Assembly (NCBI RefSeq): GCF_017876515.1
Contig: NZ_JAGIOC010000001.1
Span: forward strand, 434,001 to 498,000
Length of the DNA: 64,000 nt
Source: Brachybacterium fresconis
GTDB lineage: Bacteria; Actinomycetota; Actinomycetes; Actinomycetales; Dermabacteraceae
Direction of reading: 5' to 3'
The notes beneath the pieces are model-generated. The model was not told the DNA's origin. It saw only the letters and a list, made by a program, of their open reading frames with translations, and ran no database searches. Below are positions 44,136 to 53,061 of the stretch, piece after piece; position 1 is the first letter of the stretch, and each line of letters opens with the position of its first letter. The translations under genes were made by a program, and so were the position numbers.

Positions 44136-45053
44136 TCAGTCGAGCCCGTCGATGCCGCCCTTGGCGCGCAGCAGCGACAGCAGCAGATCCTTGGGCCCGG
44201 AGGCGGCCCCGAGCGCGCATTCGTCGGGCTCGAAGGACCAGGCGCTGCGCAGGGAGCGGAACACCTCGAACTCGGCGTCGCCGGTGCGCAGCGGCACCGC
44301 CTGGTACCCGCCGGCCTCCGGCAGGTGGATGATGAACGCCCCGGTCAGCTCGGGCATCTCCCGCACGGTGCCGTCATCGTCCAGCAGCTCTTCGGCGCGG
44401 CACACCGCCACCCCCTGCAGCGCATAGTCCCCGCGGACCTTCTTGGAGGTCTTGATGTCCGCGCTGAGCAGGGTGTTGCCGATCTTCACGATCGCGTCGG
44501 TGGTCCCGGCATAGCCGACGGTGTGGTTGACGACGGTCTGCTCGACCTCGACGAACTCGGGCTGGTAGTCCTCCAGGAAGCGGGCGTAGCCGTCCAGGCG
44601 GACGTCGGCCCGGGCGATCAGGGCACCGGGATCCTTCTCCGTCACGAACGCCCCCTGCTCGGCGCGCATGGATTCAGCGATCCCGCCGACCTCGTCCGCC
44701 GAGGGCCGGGAGCCGCTGGTCCCCCACAGCTCGCAGGCCGCATGGACCAGGGTCCCGAAGTCCGCAGCGCTCCTGGTGTACTCCGGAGCGGCCGCGGCGA
44801 TGCGCTTCTGGGAGCCCCACTTGTCCCGGGAGACCCGGGAGATCTCCGCGGCGGCGCGGTCCGGATTGCGATCCAGCCACGCATACATCTCCAGGGCACG
44901 CTTCGAGGCCATCGTCGCGTACCAGCCCTGCAGGAAGTCCTTCGCACGCATACCCGAGACCGTGGTGATCGACGGGTACAGCAGCGGGCCCTCGGGCTCG
45001 AGTCGGTACATGCGGCCGCGCGGGGTGTCGGCGCTGAGCTTCGGGGTGGTCAT
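44136..45053 (-). CDS. PD-(D/E)XK nuclease superfamily protein
   Basis: 305 residues. Core of a RecB-like nuclease: FGTLVHAACELWG, then TVGYAGTTDAIVKIGNTLLS and ADIKTSKKV, giving the D...DxK metal site, followed by YALQGVAVCRAEELL, where the Q is typical of the RecB family. It resembles stand-alone RecB-type nucleases of actinobacteria rather than a phage or Cas4 protein (no cluster cysteines at the C-terminus). The ATG has GAGGAG ahead. It lies 161 bp after glnE on the same strand, and converges on the response regulator. Confidence 0.8.
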   Translation of the reverse strand: MTTPKLSADTPRGRMYRLEPEGPLLYPSITTVSGMRAKDFLQGWYATMASKRALEMYAWLDRNPDRAAAEISRVSRDKWGSQKRIAAAAPEYTRSAADFGTLVHAACELWGTSGSRPSADEVGGIAESMRAEQGAFVTEKDPGALIARADVRLDGYARFLEDYQPEFVEVEQTVVNHTVGYAGTTDAIVKIGNTLLSADIKTSKKVRGDYALQGVAVCRAEELLDDDGTVREMPELTGAFIIHLPEAGGYQAVPLRTGDAEFEVFRSLRSAWSFEPDECALGAASGPKDLLLSLLRAKGGIDGLD

Positions 45054-45214
45054 GGCTCCTCGGGAGCGCGCCGGCGGGCGCGATGGACGACGGGGACAGG
45101 GAACACGGTACGACGCGACCGCGGCGCGATGACGCTGCGGGGCCCGGACGCGCCGGAGGGCGCGCGCGGGTCACAGGCGGGCGGAGCCGCTCGGCCATGC
45201 TCACTCCTGGCTGC

Positions 45215-48200
45215 TCACTCCTCCCCATCGAAGATGAGGCGTTCGGCGATCATTCGGGCTCGACGGGTCAGGCGCAGGTACCGCTCCTCGAGATCGGAGG
45301 CGGAGGTGTCGTCCCCGTCGATCAGCCAGGCGAGGGCGAGCAGCTCGGTGCGGTCCGAGGGCAGCACATCGCCCTCGCGCCGCTTCCACAGGAACAGGCA
45401 GCGGCGCACCTGCCAGGCCAGACCCCAGGCCTCGGTGAGCTCGTCCCTCTCGCGGGCGGTGAGCAGCTCCGCCTCCGCGGCGGCCTCGAGCTGGGTCAGC
45501 GTGTGGGTGGTGCGCATGCCCTCGACCTCGTGGCCGTGGTCCATCGCGAGGATCTGCGCGCACCATTCGACGTCGGTCATGCCGCCGCGACCCAGCTTCA
45601 GATGGCGGGAGGGATCCGCGTTGCGCGGCAGCCGTTCCGATTCGATCCTCGCCTTCATCCGCACGATCTCCCGGCGCGAGGACTCATCCAGCCCGCCGGC
45701 GGGATACCGGTGGCGGTCCATCTCCTCGATCAGCTGCTCGGCGACGGCGGCCGAGGCCACCACCGGGCGGGCCCGCAGCAGCGCCTGCTTCTCCCAGGTC
45801 TGGGCATCGCGCCGGTAGTAGTCGGTCCAGGCCTCGAGGCTGCGGGCCAGCGGGCCGATCTTCCCCTCCGGGCGCAGATCGGCACTGACCTTCATATCGG
45901 TGCCGGCGGCGGGAGCGTTGAGGATCCGCTGGGTCTGGGTGGCCACCGCGATCGCGATCTCCCCGGCGCTGCTGCCGGCGCCGCGGTCGAGCACCAGGAA
46001 CTGCACGTCGGCGTCGGAGGCGTATCCCATCTCTCGGGCCCCGAAGCTGCCCTGGGCGAGGATGGCCATCTCGATGCCGAGGGCGCGGGCCGGATCCGTG
46101 CGCCGCTCGCGCAGCCGCTCGGCGGTGTCGACGTCGACCTCGTCGATCTCGTCGAGGGTCTCCGCGTCGTCGTCGACCACCTCCCGCTCCCGGGCCACGA
46201 CGTGGAAGGCGACCAGCAGCCCGGCCTCGAGCACGGCCTCGGCGAGATCCGTCAGCGCGCGAGAGACCTGCGCGGGTGTGGCCACGCCGGTCAGGTGCGC
46301 CAGCGCGATGCGCAGCAGCTCGCGGCTGCGGGAGCGGCGCAGCACGTCCCGGGCGACCTCCACGGAGTCCACCCGCGAGATCACGGCCAGGAACTCGCGG
46401 CCCAGCACGTCCCGGTCCAGCGGCCGCAGCAGCTCGTCGCGGGCCAGCCAGCGCACCGCCTCCGGGATCTGCTCGAGCTGTTCGCCGACGAAGCGGCTGG
46501 CCGCCAGGACCCGGGTGAGGCGTTTGGCCGCCAGGCCGGAGTCGCGCAGAAGCCCCAGGTACCAGTGGGCCGAGCCGATGGTGTCCGACAGGCGGCGGAA
46601 GGAGAGCAGGCCGAGGTCGGGGTCGATCCCGTCGGCGAACCACTCCAGCATGGCCGGCAGCAGCTGGCGCTGGATCTTCGCACGCCGCGAGATGCCCTCG
46701 GTCAGCGCCGAGATGTGGCTGAGCGCCCGGGCGCCGTCGCGGTACCCGATCGCGGCCAGGCGGGCCGTGGCCGATTCGGGGGTCAGCGAGATCTGGCCGT
46801 CGGACAGCTGCGAGGCGGTCACCAGCAGCGGGCGGTAGAAGATCTCCTCGTGCAGCTGACGCACCCGGCGCCGGGTGCGGTTGTAGCGCTGATGGAACTG
46901 GTCCTGGGTCAGCCCCATCGTGCGGGCGAGTCGCCGCAGGTCCGCCCCCGAGGTGGGAAGCACCTGGGTGCGTCGCATCCGGTGCAGCTGCAAGCGGTGT
47001 TCGATGCAGCGCAGGAACCGGTAGGCCTCGTCCATCTCGACGACATGGTCGCGGGAGATGAACCCGCCCTCCCCCAGCCGTGCCAGGGACTCCAGGGTGG
47101 ACCGACTCTGCAGACGGGAATCCGTGCGGCCGTGGACCATCTGCAGCAGCTGCACGGTGAACTCGACGTCGCGCAGGCCGCCGGGGCCGAGCTTGATGTT
47201 GCGGTCGACCTCGCCGCGCGGGATGTGGGCGACCACGCGGCGGCGCATCGCCCGGGTGTCCTCGACGAAGCTGTCCCGGGTCGAGGCCTGCCACACCCAC
47301 GGCTCGACCATCTCCTCGAAGTCGCGGCCGAGGGCCACGTCCCCGGCGGCGGCGCGGGCCTTCAACAGGGCTTGGAACTCCCAGGAGTGGGCCCATTGGT
47401 CGTAGTAGCGGCGGTAGGAGTCCAGGGTGCGCACCAGCGGCCCGTCCTTTCCCTCGGGCCTCAGGTTCGCATCGACCTGCCACAGAGATCCCTCGCCGGT
47501 GCGGTCCGAGGCGGCGCGGGCCAGCTCCCGGGCCAGCGCGGAGCCCAGGGCGACCAGCTCCTCCTCGTCCACGACGCCGTCCTCGTCGGCCGTGCCGCCC
47601 TCACCGTCCTGGCTCTCCTGACCGGCCTCGCCGCCGTACCCCGGGGCCGGGGCGATGACGTGCATGACGTCGACGTCGGAGAGGAAGTTCAGCTCCCGAG
47701 CCCCGGTCTTGCCCAGCGCGATCACGGCCCATCGGATCTTCTCGTGGCCCGTCACCGCGGCACGGGCGATCGCCGCGGCGGCATCGAGGGCCGCATCGGC
47801 GAGGTCGCTGAGCGCGGCCGAGACCTGGGGCTGCAGCGCGGTGGGATCGGGAGCGAGGACGTCGGCCGCCGCGATCAGCACCAGGCGTTCGTGGTAGGCG
47901 ACCCGCAGGGCATCGCGCATCTCGCGCGCGCCCTCGTCGGCGACGGGGACGGAGGCCGACGGGTCCGCCCCGACGGCGCGCAGCAGCGTCTCGCGGACGT
48001 CGGCGGCGCTGACGGTCAGGTCGTCGTCCCCCTCCCGCAGCGCCTCGAGGCTCTCGGGATGACGGGCGAGGAAGTCGCCGAGCGCGACCGAGGTGCCCAG
48101 CAGGCGGATCAGCCGGTCGCCGTGGCTGCCGCGGGTCCCGACCGACGCCAGGAAGTCGTCCATCAGCGCCTGCTGCCCGGATTCCTGGGCGGATTCCGCC

Positions 48201-48376
48201 AGGCGCAGCAGGCCGAGCACCGCGTCGTCCCCGTCGGCCGTCGCCCCGAGGTGCTGGATCGCCCCCTTCCCGAGGGCGGCGAGCACCGGCTCGTCCAGGA
48301 ATCGCTGGACCCGGTCGGTGCGGCTGAATCCCAGGCGCGCGAGGGCACCGGTGGTGGTGGGCGGCTCCGTCGCCAT
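45215..48376 (-). CDS. glnE: Glutamine synthetase adenylyltransferase/adenylyl-removing enzyme GlnE
   Basis: 1053 residues. Two nucleotidyltransferase halves, each with a G-S-D-x-D-like metal motif: ELNFLSDVDVMHVIAP in the N-terminal (adenylyl-removing) half and EMGYASDADVQFLVL in the C-terminal (adenylylating) half; KTGARELN and LGPGGLRDVEFTVQLLQ as well as LGRGGMTDVEWCAQIL follow in the respective halves. It attaches or removes AMP on Tyr404 of GlnA1. The ATG at 48376 has AGGAGG upstream; 35 bp after glnA2, so both are likely co-transcribed. Confidence 0.97.
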   Translation of the reverse strand: MATEPPTTTGALARLGFSRTDRVQRFLDEPVLAALGKGAIQHLGATADGDDAVLGLLRLAESAQESGQQALMDDFLASVGTRGSHGDRLIRLLGTSVALGDFLARHPESLEALREGDDDLTVSAADVRETLLRAVGADPSASVPVADEGAREMRDALRVAYHERLVLIAAADVLAPDPTALQPQVSAALSDLADAALDAAAAIARAAVTGHEKIRWAVIALGKTGARELNFLSDVDVMHVIAPAPGYGGEAGQESQDGEGGTADEDGVVDEEELVALGSALARELARAASDRTGEGSLWQVDANLRPEGKDGPLVRTLDSYRRYYDQWAHSWEFQALLKARAAAGDVALGRDFEEMVEPWVWQASTRDSFVEDTRAMRRRVVAHIPRGEVDRNIKLGPGGLRDVEFTVQLLQMVHGRTDSRLQSRSTLESLARLGEGGFISRDHVVEMDEAYRFLRCIEHRLQLHRMRRTQVLPTSGADLRRLARTMGLTQDQFHQRYNRTRRRVRQLHEEIFYRPLLVTASQLSDGQISLTPESATARLAAIGYRDGARALSHISALTEGISRRAKIQRQLLPAMLEWFADGIDPDLGLLSFRRLSDTIGSAHWYLGLLRDSGLAAKRLTRVLAASRFVGEQLEQIPEAVRWLARDELLRPLDRDVLGREFLAVISRVDSVEVARDVLRRSRSRELLRIALAHLTGVATPAQVSRALTDLAEAVLEAGLLVAFHVVAREREVVDDDAETLDEIDEVDVDTAERLRERRTDPARALGIEMAILAQGSFGAREMGYASDADVQFLVLDRGAGSSAGEIAIAVATQTQRILNAPAAGTDMKVSADLRPEGKIGPLARSLEAWTDYYRRDAQTWEKQALLRARPVVASAAVAEQLIEEMDRHRYPAGGLDESSRREIVRMKARIESERLPRNADPSRHLKLGRGGMTDVEWCAQILAMDHGHEVEGMRTTHTLTQLEAAAEAELLTARERDELTEAWGLAWQVRRCLFLWKRREGDVLPSDRTELLALAWLIDGDDTSASDLEERYLRLTRRARMIAERLIFDGEE

Positions 48377-48411
48377 CGCTGCGTCCTCCTCTCTGCTGCC
48401 CTCAGGTGCGC

Positions 48412-49749
48412 TCAGACCCGGCTGAAGGTCGAGGCGAGCTCGTAGTCGGTCACCTGCTCGCGATAGCGCTGCCACTCCTGCTGCTTGTCACGCAGGAAGA
48501 ACTCGAAGACCTGCTCACCGAGCGTGGAGGCCATCAGCTCGGAGCTCTCGAAGGTCTCCAGCGCCCGGAACAGGTCGGTAGGCAGCGGCTCGATGCCCAT
48601 CGCGAGACGCTCCCGCTCGGTGAGGTCCCAGACCGCGTCCTCCGCGCCCTCGGGCAGCTCGTACTCCCCCTCGATCCCGGCCATGCCCGCGTTCAGCAGC
48701 ACGGCGAGGGCGAGATAGGGGTTCGCGGCGGAGTCCAGGCCGCGGAATTCGACGCGGGAGCTGGTGCCCTTGGTGGGCTTGTGGAACGGCACCCGCACCA
48801 GGGCGGAGCGGTTGTTGTGGCCCCAGCAGACGTAGCTCGGGGCCTCCTGCGCTCCCCACAGCCGCTTGTAGGAGTTCACCCACTGGTTGGTGACCGCGCT
48901 GTACTCCGGGGCGTGGCGCAGCAGCCCGGCGATGAACTGGCGACCCACCCGGGAGAGCCCGTACTCGGCGCCGGGTTCGTGGAAGGCGTTCTTGCCGCCC
49001 TGGAACATCGACAGGTGGGTGTGCATGCCGGACCCGGGCTGGTCGATCATCGGCTTGGGCATGAAGGTCGCCACCTGCCCCATCGACAGGGCGACCTCCT
49101 TGACCACGGTGCGCAGGGTGATGATGTTGTCCGCGGTGGTCATCGCGTCCGCGTAGCGCAGGTCGATCTCGTTCTGGCCGGGACCGTTCTCGTGGTGGGA
49201 GAACTCGACCTGGATGTTCATCGCCTCCAGGTGCTGGATGGCGGTGCGCCGGAAGTCCTGGCCCTGCCCGCGGTGGACGTGGTCGAAGTAGCCGGCGTTG
49301 TCGATCGGTGCCAGCCGCTCCCCCGGCCGGTACGGCTCGTCGAACAGGTAGAACTCGATCTCGGGGTGGGCGAAGAACTCCAGGCCCTTCTCCTCCGCCC
49401 GCGACAGCGCCTCACGCAGCACGCGGCGGGGATCGGAAGCGGCGGGCTCCCCGTCCGGGGTGAGCACGTCGCACATCATCCGTCCGGTGGCATTGATCTC
49501 CCCGCGCCAGGCCAGCAGCTCGAAGGTGGACGGGTCGGGGCGCAGGATCATGTCGGACTCGTAGCTGCGGGTGAGCCCCTCGATCGTGGAACCGTCGATC
49601 CCGATGCCCTCGGTGAAGGCGGTCTCGAGGTCCGACGGGGAGATCGCGATGGACTTCAGCGTCCCCGCGATGTCGCAGAACCACAGCCGGACGAAGCGCA
49701 CGTCGCTGTCGGAGACCTTCCGGATGACGTCATCGTGGAAATGTTCCAT
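48412..49749 (-). CDS. glnA2: Glutamine synthetase paralogue GlnA2
   Basis: 445 residues, GS type I without the beta-subtype insertion. Motifs: WFCDIAGTLKSIAIS, GIDGSTIEGL, HPEIEFYLFDEP, GQNEIDLRYADAM, MPKPMIDQPGSGMHTHLSMF, HNNRSALVRVPFHKP and FRGLDSAANPYLALAV. No Tyr is found in the adenylylation loop (sequence GEYELPEGAEDA is elsewhere in register), so GlnE should not control it. It matches mycobacterial GlnA2, located next to glnE. The ATG at 49749 follows CACACT by 6 nt. Role: glutamine synthesis or D-Glu/isoglutamine-related; not certain. Confidence 0.95.
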   Translation of the reverse strand: MEHFHDDVIRKVSDSDVRFVRLWFCDIAGTLKSIAISPSDLETAFTEGIGIDGSTIEGLTRSYESDMILRPDPSTFELLAWRGEINATGRMMCDVLTPDGEPAASDPRRVLREALSRAEEKGLEFFAHPEIEFYLFDEPYRPGERLAPIDNAGYFDHVHRGQGQDFRRTAIQHLEAMNIQVEFSHHENGPGQNEIDLRYADAMTTADNIITLRTVVKEVALSMGQVATFMPKPMIDQPGSGMHTHLSMFQGGKNAFHEPGAEYGLSRVGRQFIAGLLRHAPEYSAVTNQWVNSYKRLWGAQEAPSYVCWGHNNRSALVRVPFHKPTKGTSSRVEFRGLDSAANPYLALAVLLNAGMAGIEGEYELPEGAEDAVWDLTERERLAMGIEPLPTDLFRALETFESSELMASTLGEQVFEFFLRDKQQEWQRYREQVTDYELASTFSRV

Positions 49750-49755
49750 GGGGCC

Positions 49756-49761
49756 AGTGTG
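49756..49761 (-). promoter_or_regulatory. Possible -10 box of glnA2 (leaderless)
   Basis: Minus-strand CACACT, six nt before the ATG; weaker than the other boxes of this type. Confidence 0.35.
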
Positions 49762-49818
49762 CCTCAGGGGCGGCGACCGTCGTCGCCACCGGGACCATGC
49801 GGAACGAGAGCTGGGCCG

Positions 49819-49867
49819 CCCTCGCACGAGAGATGGGCGGCTCTCGCACGAGAGCGGGGCCGCCCAT
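49819..49867. terminator. Three-tier cruciform between glnA2 and the lipoprotein gene
   Basis: ATGGGCGGC (49833-49841) pairs with GCCGCCCAT (49859-49867); inside, TCTCG-CA-CGAGA forms a second stem. The element CTCGCACGAGAG is present twice (49821, 49843). It follows the stop of the minus-strand lipoprotein gene. Confidence 0.65.
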
Positions 49868-49906
49868 CCGAATCGCTTCGCCCGATCACCGCGATCGGTC
49901 GACGGA

Positions 49907-50587
49907 TCAGCCCGCGATGTACCACTTGCCGTCGTCGGCCTTCTCCATGGAGACCTCGGTACCGGCCGCCGAGATGGTGATCGTCCCGTCGTCGTTGCCC
50001 TCCGCCTCGAGCATGTCCTCGGTGATCACGTCGACGACCTCCGGCGTGAACTGCTCCATCTGTCCGCTGGACTCCAACTCATCGACGCAATCGGTGAGGC
50101 CCTCGCCGCTGGCCGGCTCGCCGGTGCTGGGATCGAGCATGACGCTGCACGCGGCCTCGGCATCCTGCTCGCCCAGGGCCTCGAAGAACGTGAGCACCCG
50201 CTGCTTGGCGGCGCCGAGCTCCTCCTCGGCCACCTCGCCCCCGGTCGCGGGGTCATCCCCGCCCTCGTCCGTCGCGACGTCATCGCCCCCGTCGGTGCCG
50301 GCATCGTCCTCGTCATCCTCGGCGGCGGTGTCGTCGCCTTCGTCGGACGCGGCATCGTCCCCCTCGTCGGCAGCGGCGTCACCCTCATCGGCGGCGGCGT
50401 CGTCGCCCTCTGCGGCGGCGCCGTCACCGCCCTCCTCGGCGGGCTGCTCCTCGCCCGCAGGGTCCTGCGAGCCGTCCTCGTCGCCACCCCCGAGCAGGCT
50501 GCCGCAGGAGGATGCTCCCGCCACGATGGCGAGGGCCCCCAGGCCCGTCGCCGCTCCCCGAACCGTTCTGCGCATGATCGTCGTCAT
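49907..50587 (-). CDS. Lipoprotein with long acidic repeat linker
   Basis: 226 residues. The lipobox GASSC puts the lipidated Cys at residue 28. Residues ~30-120 are an Asp/Glu/Ala/Gly linker with repeated DEGDDAA units; the C-terminal ~100 residues form a small domain (AKQRVLTFFEALGEQDAEAA, ending in VSMEKADDGKWYIAG) like NTF2/DUF4878-type extracellular domains with two cysteines. The ATG at 50587 follows GGGAGGAA. Likely sits on the outer side of the membrane with the domain held away by the linker. Function unknown. Confidence 0.8.
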   Translation of the reverse strand: MTTIMRRTVRGAATGLGALAIVAGASSCGSLLGGGDEDGSQDPAGEEQPAEEGGDGAAAEGDDAAADEGDAAADEGDDAASDEGDDTAAEDDEDDAGTDGGDDVATDEGGDDPATGGEVAEEELGAAKQRVLTFFEALGEQDAEAACSVMLDPSTGEPASGEGLTDCVDELESSGQMEQFTPEVVDVITEDMLEAEGNDDGTITISAAGTEVSMEKADDGKWYIAG

Positions 50588-50775
50588 GTCCTGTTCCTCC
50601 CTCATCACCCACATGGTGCCGGTTTCCCTACCGACTCAGGAACAGACTGCCATGAGTCCGGCGGGGGCGGTATGGGGAGAACTCCCCGTCCGGCCCGGGG
50701 TCCTCCTCGGCGGGTGCTCCCGCGGTGCCGCAGCCGACGCGGCGCCACCGCCGCTCACCGCCCTGCGCACGCCGA

Positions 50776-50781
50776 TAGGCT
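50776..50781 (+). promoter_or_regulatory. -10 box of panB
   Basis: TAGGCT about 94 nt before the panB start; the GTG directly behind it cannot be used as start. Confidence 0.45.
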
Positions 50782-50874
50782 GTGTGCTCACCGGTTCCAG
50801 CGGCCGCCCCGGCACGCGCCGAACCGGCGGCCCTCTCGGCCCCCGCCTCCCTCGATCCGTCCAGGAGCATCATC

Positions 50875-51696
50875 GTGAGCACACCGTCCGGCCCCGTCGG
50901 CCCCGCCAAGGTCCGCATCCGTCATCTGCACGACGCGAAGGACCGTGGGCGGCCGTTCTCGATGCTCACCGCCTACGACCAGTTCTCCGCGCAGGCCTTC
51001 GAGGAGGCCGGCATCGACGTGCTGCTGGTCGGGGATTCGGTGGGCACCACAGTGCTGGGGCACTCCTCGACCACCGCCACCACGCATCAGGACATGCTCA
51101 CCTTCACCGGGGCGGTCGCCCGCAGCGTGCACCGTCCGCTGGTCGTGGCCGACCTCGCCTTCGGCACCTATGAGACCGGACCGCTCGACGCCGTCCGGCA
51201 CGGTGTCGAGCTGATCCGTGCCGGCGCGGAGATGGTCAAGCTCGAGGGCGGTCACGCGGTCGCGCCGCAGATCCGGGCCCTGGTCGAGGCCGGCATCCCG
51301 GTGATGGGCCATCTCGGCTTCACCCCGCAGTCGGTCAACGCCCTGTCCGGACACCGGGTCCAGGGACGCGATGCCCACGCCGCTGATCAGCTCGCCGAGG
51401 ACGCGGTGGCGGTCCAGGAGGCCGGCGCCTCCGCGCTCGTGCTCGAGCTGGTGCCGGCCTCGGTCGCCGCCCGCATCACGGAGGTGGTGCAGATCCCCAC
51501 CATCGGCATCGGTGCCGGTCCGGCCTGCGACGGTCAGGTGCTGGTGTGGCAGGACATGGCGGGCCTGTCCGGCTTCCACGGAAAATTCGTCAAGACCTTC
51601 GCGGATCTGCGCCGCGACCTCACCCGGGCGGCCGAGCAGTACCGGGTCGAGGTCGGGGAGCGCTCCTACCCCGGCGAGGAGCACTCCTTCGAGTGA
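50875..51696 (+). CDS. panB: 3-methyl-2-oxobutanoate hydroxymethyltransferase
   Basis: 273 residues from the GTG at 50875 behind AGGAG. First step of pantothenate synthesis: transfers a hydroxymethyl group to 2-oxoisovalerate. Motifs: SMLTAYDQFSAQAFEEAGID, LLVGDSVGTTVLG, ADLAFGTYE, VKLEGG, GHLGFTPQSVNALSGHRVQG, LELVPASVA, PTIGIGAGPACDGQVLVWQD. Complete; supplies CoA for the acyl pathways encoded nearby. Confidence 0.97.
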   Translation: MSTPSGPVGPAKVRIRHLHDAKDRGRPFSMLTAYDQFSAQAFEEAGIDVLLVGDSVGTTVLGHSSTTATTHQDMLTFTGAVARSVHRPLVVADLAFGTYETGPLDAVRHGVELIRAGAEMVKLEGGHAVAPQIRALVEAGIPVMGHLGFTPQSVNALSGHRVQGRDAHAADQLAEDAVAVQEAGASALVLELVPASVAARITEVVQIPTIGIGAGPACDGQVLVWQDMAGLSGFHGKFVKTFADLRRDLTRAAEQYRVEVGERSYPGEEHSFE

Positions 51697-51712
51697 GGAA
51701 CCGCGCCGAGAG

Positions 51713-51770
51713 CGAGACCGTCATCGTGGGCGCCTCGGATCCGCCTGACCCGCCCAGGATGACGGTCTCG
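51713..51770. terminator. Bidirectional terminator between panB and the SPOR-like gene
   Basis: A 13-bp perfect stem (CGAGACCGTCATC and complement), one mismatch and a further 6 bp (TGGGCG/CGCCCA). It fills most of the gap between the converging genes. Confidence 0.8.
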
Positions 51771-51791
51771 ATCGGACCGCGGCGTCCGCGC

Positions 51792-51995
51792 TCAGCCCTT
51801 CTCGTCGCCGGCCGCGCCGTTCCAGTCGGCGTCGGCCTCGTCCCACTGCTCGTTGCGGCCCTCCGCGATGCTCAGCGCGTGCTGCGCCGCCTCGCGCGAG
51901 TCGTAGGGGCCCATCAGCTCGGTCGCCGGGGACTGCCGGCCCTCCTCCACCGTCTTGGTGGCGAGGTTGTAGTAGAACTCCGTGGCCTGGCTCAT
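51792..51995 (-). CDS. Small SPOR-like protein
   Basis: 67 residues. The sequence [16 protein letters not shown]...[20 protein letters not shown] resembles half of a SPOR repeat, found as a stand-alone protein in many actinobacteria next to map. No signal peptide, so it is cytosolic. The role is unknown; SPOR domains otherwise bind peptidoglycan. The ATG at 51995 follows GGAAGGAA. Divergent from map with 32 bp between starts. Confidence 0.85.
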   Translation of the reverse strand: MSQATEFYYNLATKTVEEGRQSPATELMGPYDSREAAQHALSIAEGRNEQWDEADADWNGAAGDEKG

Positions 51996-52027
51996 GTCGG
52001 ATTCCTTCCCCTGTCGGTGAGAGACTG

Positions 52028-52921
52028 ATGGGTATGACTGTAGATCAGGTGTGGACCCGTCCTGAAGGCCGCGAGCTGCTGGTGCCCGGCACGGTGAGCC
52101 CGCGACGTGCGGTGCCCGCGCGCATCGAGCGCCCCGAGTACGTGGGCAAGGACGAGGCGGTCTCCGACTCCGGCCCCAAGGTCCAGAGCGCCGACGTGAT
52201 CGAGCGGGTGCGCGAGGCCAGCCGCGTCGCGGCCCTCGCCCTGGCCGCCGCCGGCGAGGCCGCCGTGCCGGGCGCGACCACCGACCACATCGACGAGGTC
52301 GTCCACGACGTGCTGATCGAGCACGGCGCCTACCCCTCCACCCTCGGCTACCTGGGCTTCGAGAAGTCCTGCTGCACCAGCCTGAACGAGGTCATCTGCC
52401 ACGGCATCCCGGACTCGACCGTGATGCAGGCCGGCGACATCCTCAACGTCGACGTCACCGCCTTCCTCCACGGGGTCCACGGAGACACCAACGCCACCTT
52501 CGAGGTGGGCGAGGTCCACCCCGCCGCGCACGATCTCGTCGAGCGATCCCACGAGGCGATGATGCGCGGCGTCAAGGTCGCCAAGCCCGGCCGCGAGGTC
52601 AACGTCATCGGGCGCGTGATCGAGAAGTTCGTGGCCCGGCACGGCTACGAGTCGGTGCGGGACTACACCGGCCACGGCGTCGCCGAAGGCTTCCACAACG
52701 GCCTGGTGATCCCCCACTACGACTCCGCTCCCCTGTTCGACGACGTGATCGAGGAAGGCATGACCTTCACGATCGAGCCCATGGTCACGATCGGCTCCCA
52801 GGCCTGGGAGCAGTGGGACGACGGCTGGACCGTGGTGACCAAGGACCGCTCCTTCACCGCCCAGTTCGAGCACACGATGCTGATCACCGACCAGGGTCCT
52901 GAGCTGCTCACCGTCGTGTGA
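52028..52921 (+). CDS. map: Methionine aminopeptidase, type I
   Basis: 297 residues from ATG 52028 (ATG 52034 equally possible). Removes initiator methionine. Metal ligands: Asp pair in [21 protein letters not shown]'s two ends, His in [11 protein letters not shown], Glu in MTFTIEPMV and FEHTMLIT; substrate His in [10 protein letters not shown]. The N-terminal ~40 residues are an extension common in actinobacterial MapB ([20 protein letters not shown]). Confidence 0.96.
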   Translation: MGMTVDQVWTRPEGRELLVPGTVSPRRAVPARIERPEYVGKDEAVSDSGPKVQSADVIERVREASRVAALALAAAGEAAVPGATTDHIDEVVHDVLIEHGAYPSTLGYLGFEKSCCTSLNEVICHGIPDSTVMQAGDILNVDVTAFLHGVHGDTNATFEVGEVHPAAHDLVERSHEAMMRGVKVAKPGREVNVIGRVIEKFVARHGYESVRDYTGHGVAEGFHNGLVIPHYDSAPLFDDVIEEGMTFTIEPMVTIGSQAWEQWDDGWTVVTKDRSFTAQFEHTMLITDQGPELLTVV

Positions 52922-52978
52922 GGGTCGGACGCGGCCGCGAACGCGGTCCCTGACCATCCCTGACCAGCGGGGTGCGGG

Positions 52979-52984
52979 TATCGT
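52979..52984 (+). promoter_or_regulatory. -10 box of ppgK
   Basis: TATCGT in the map-ppgK gap, about 77 nt before the ATG. A GTG seven nt after it opens only an out-of-frame reading. Confidence 0.4.
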
Positions 52985-53061
52985 GACCGCCGTGAGCGCC
53001 CCGGCGGCGGCGCGACCCGCCGGGCGACATCGCGCCCGGTGCACCGGATTCAGGAGGGGTG

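Noticed and set aside
37700-45053. Prophage or integrative element
   Set aside because: No integrase, phage structural gene, flanking direct repeat or tRNA junction is visible.
52992-53061. Leaderless small gene before ppgK (GTG seven nt after TATCGT)
   Set aside because: It runs out of frame into ppgK and has no protein-like sequence; the box is better read as the ppgK promoter.
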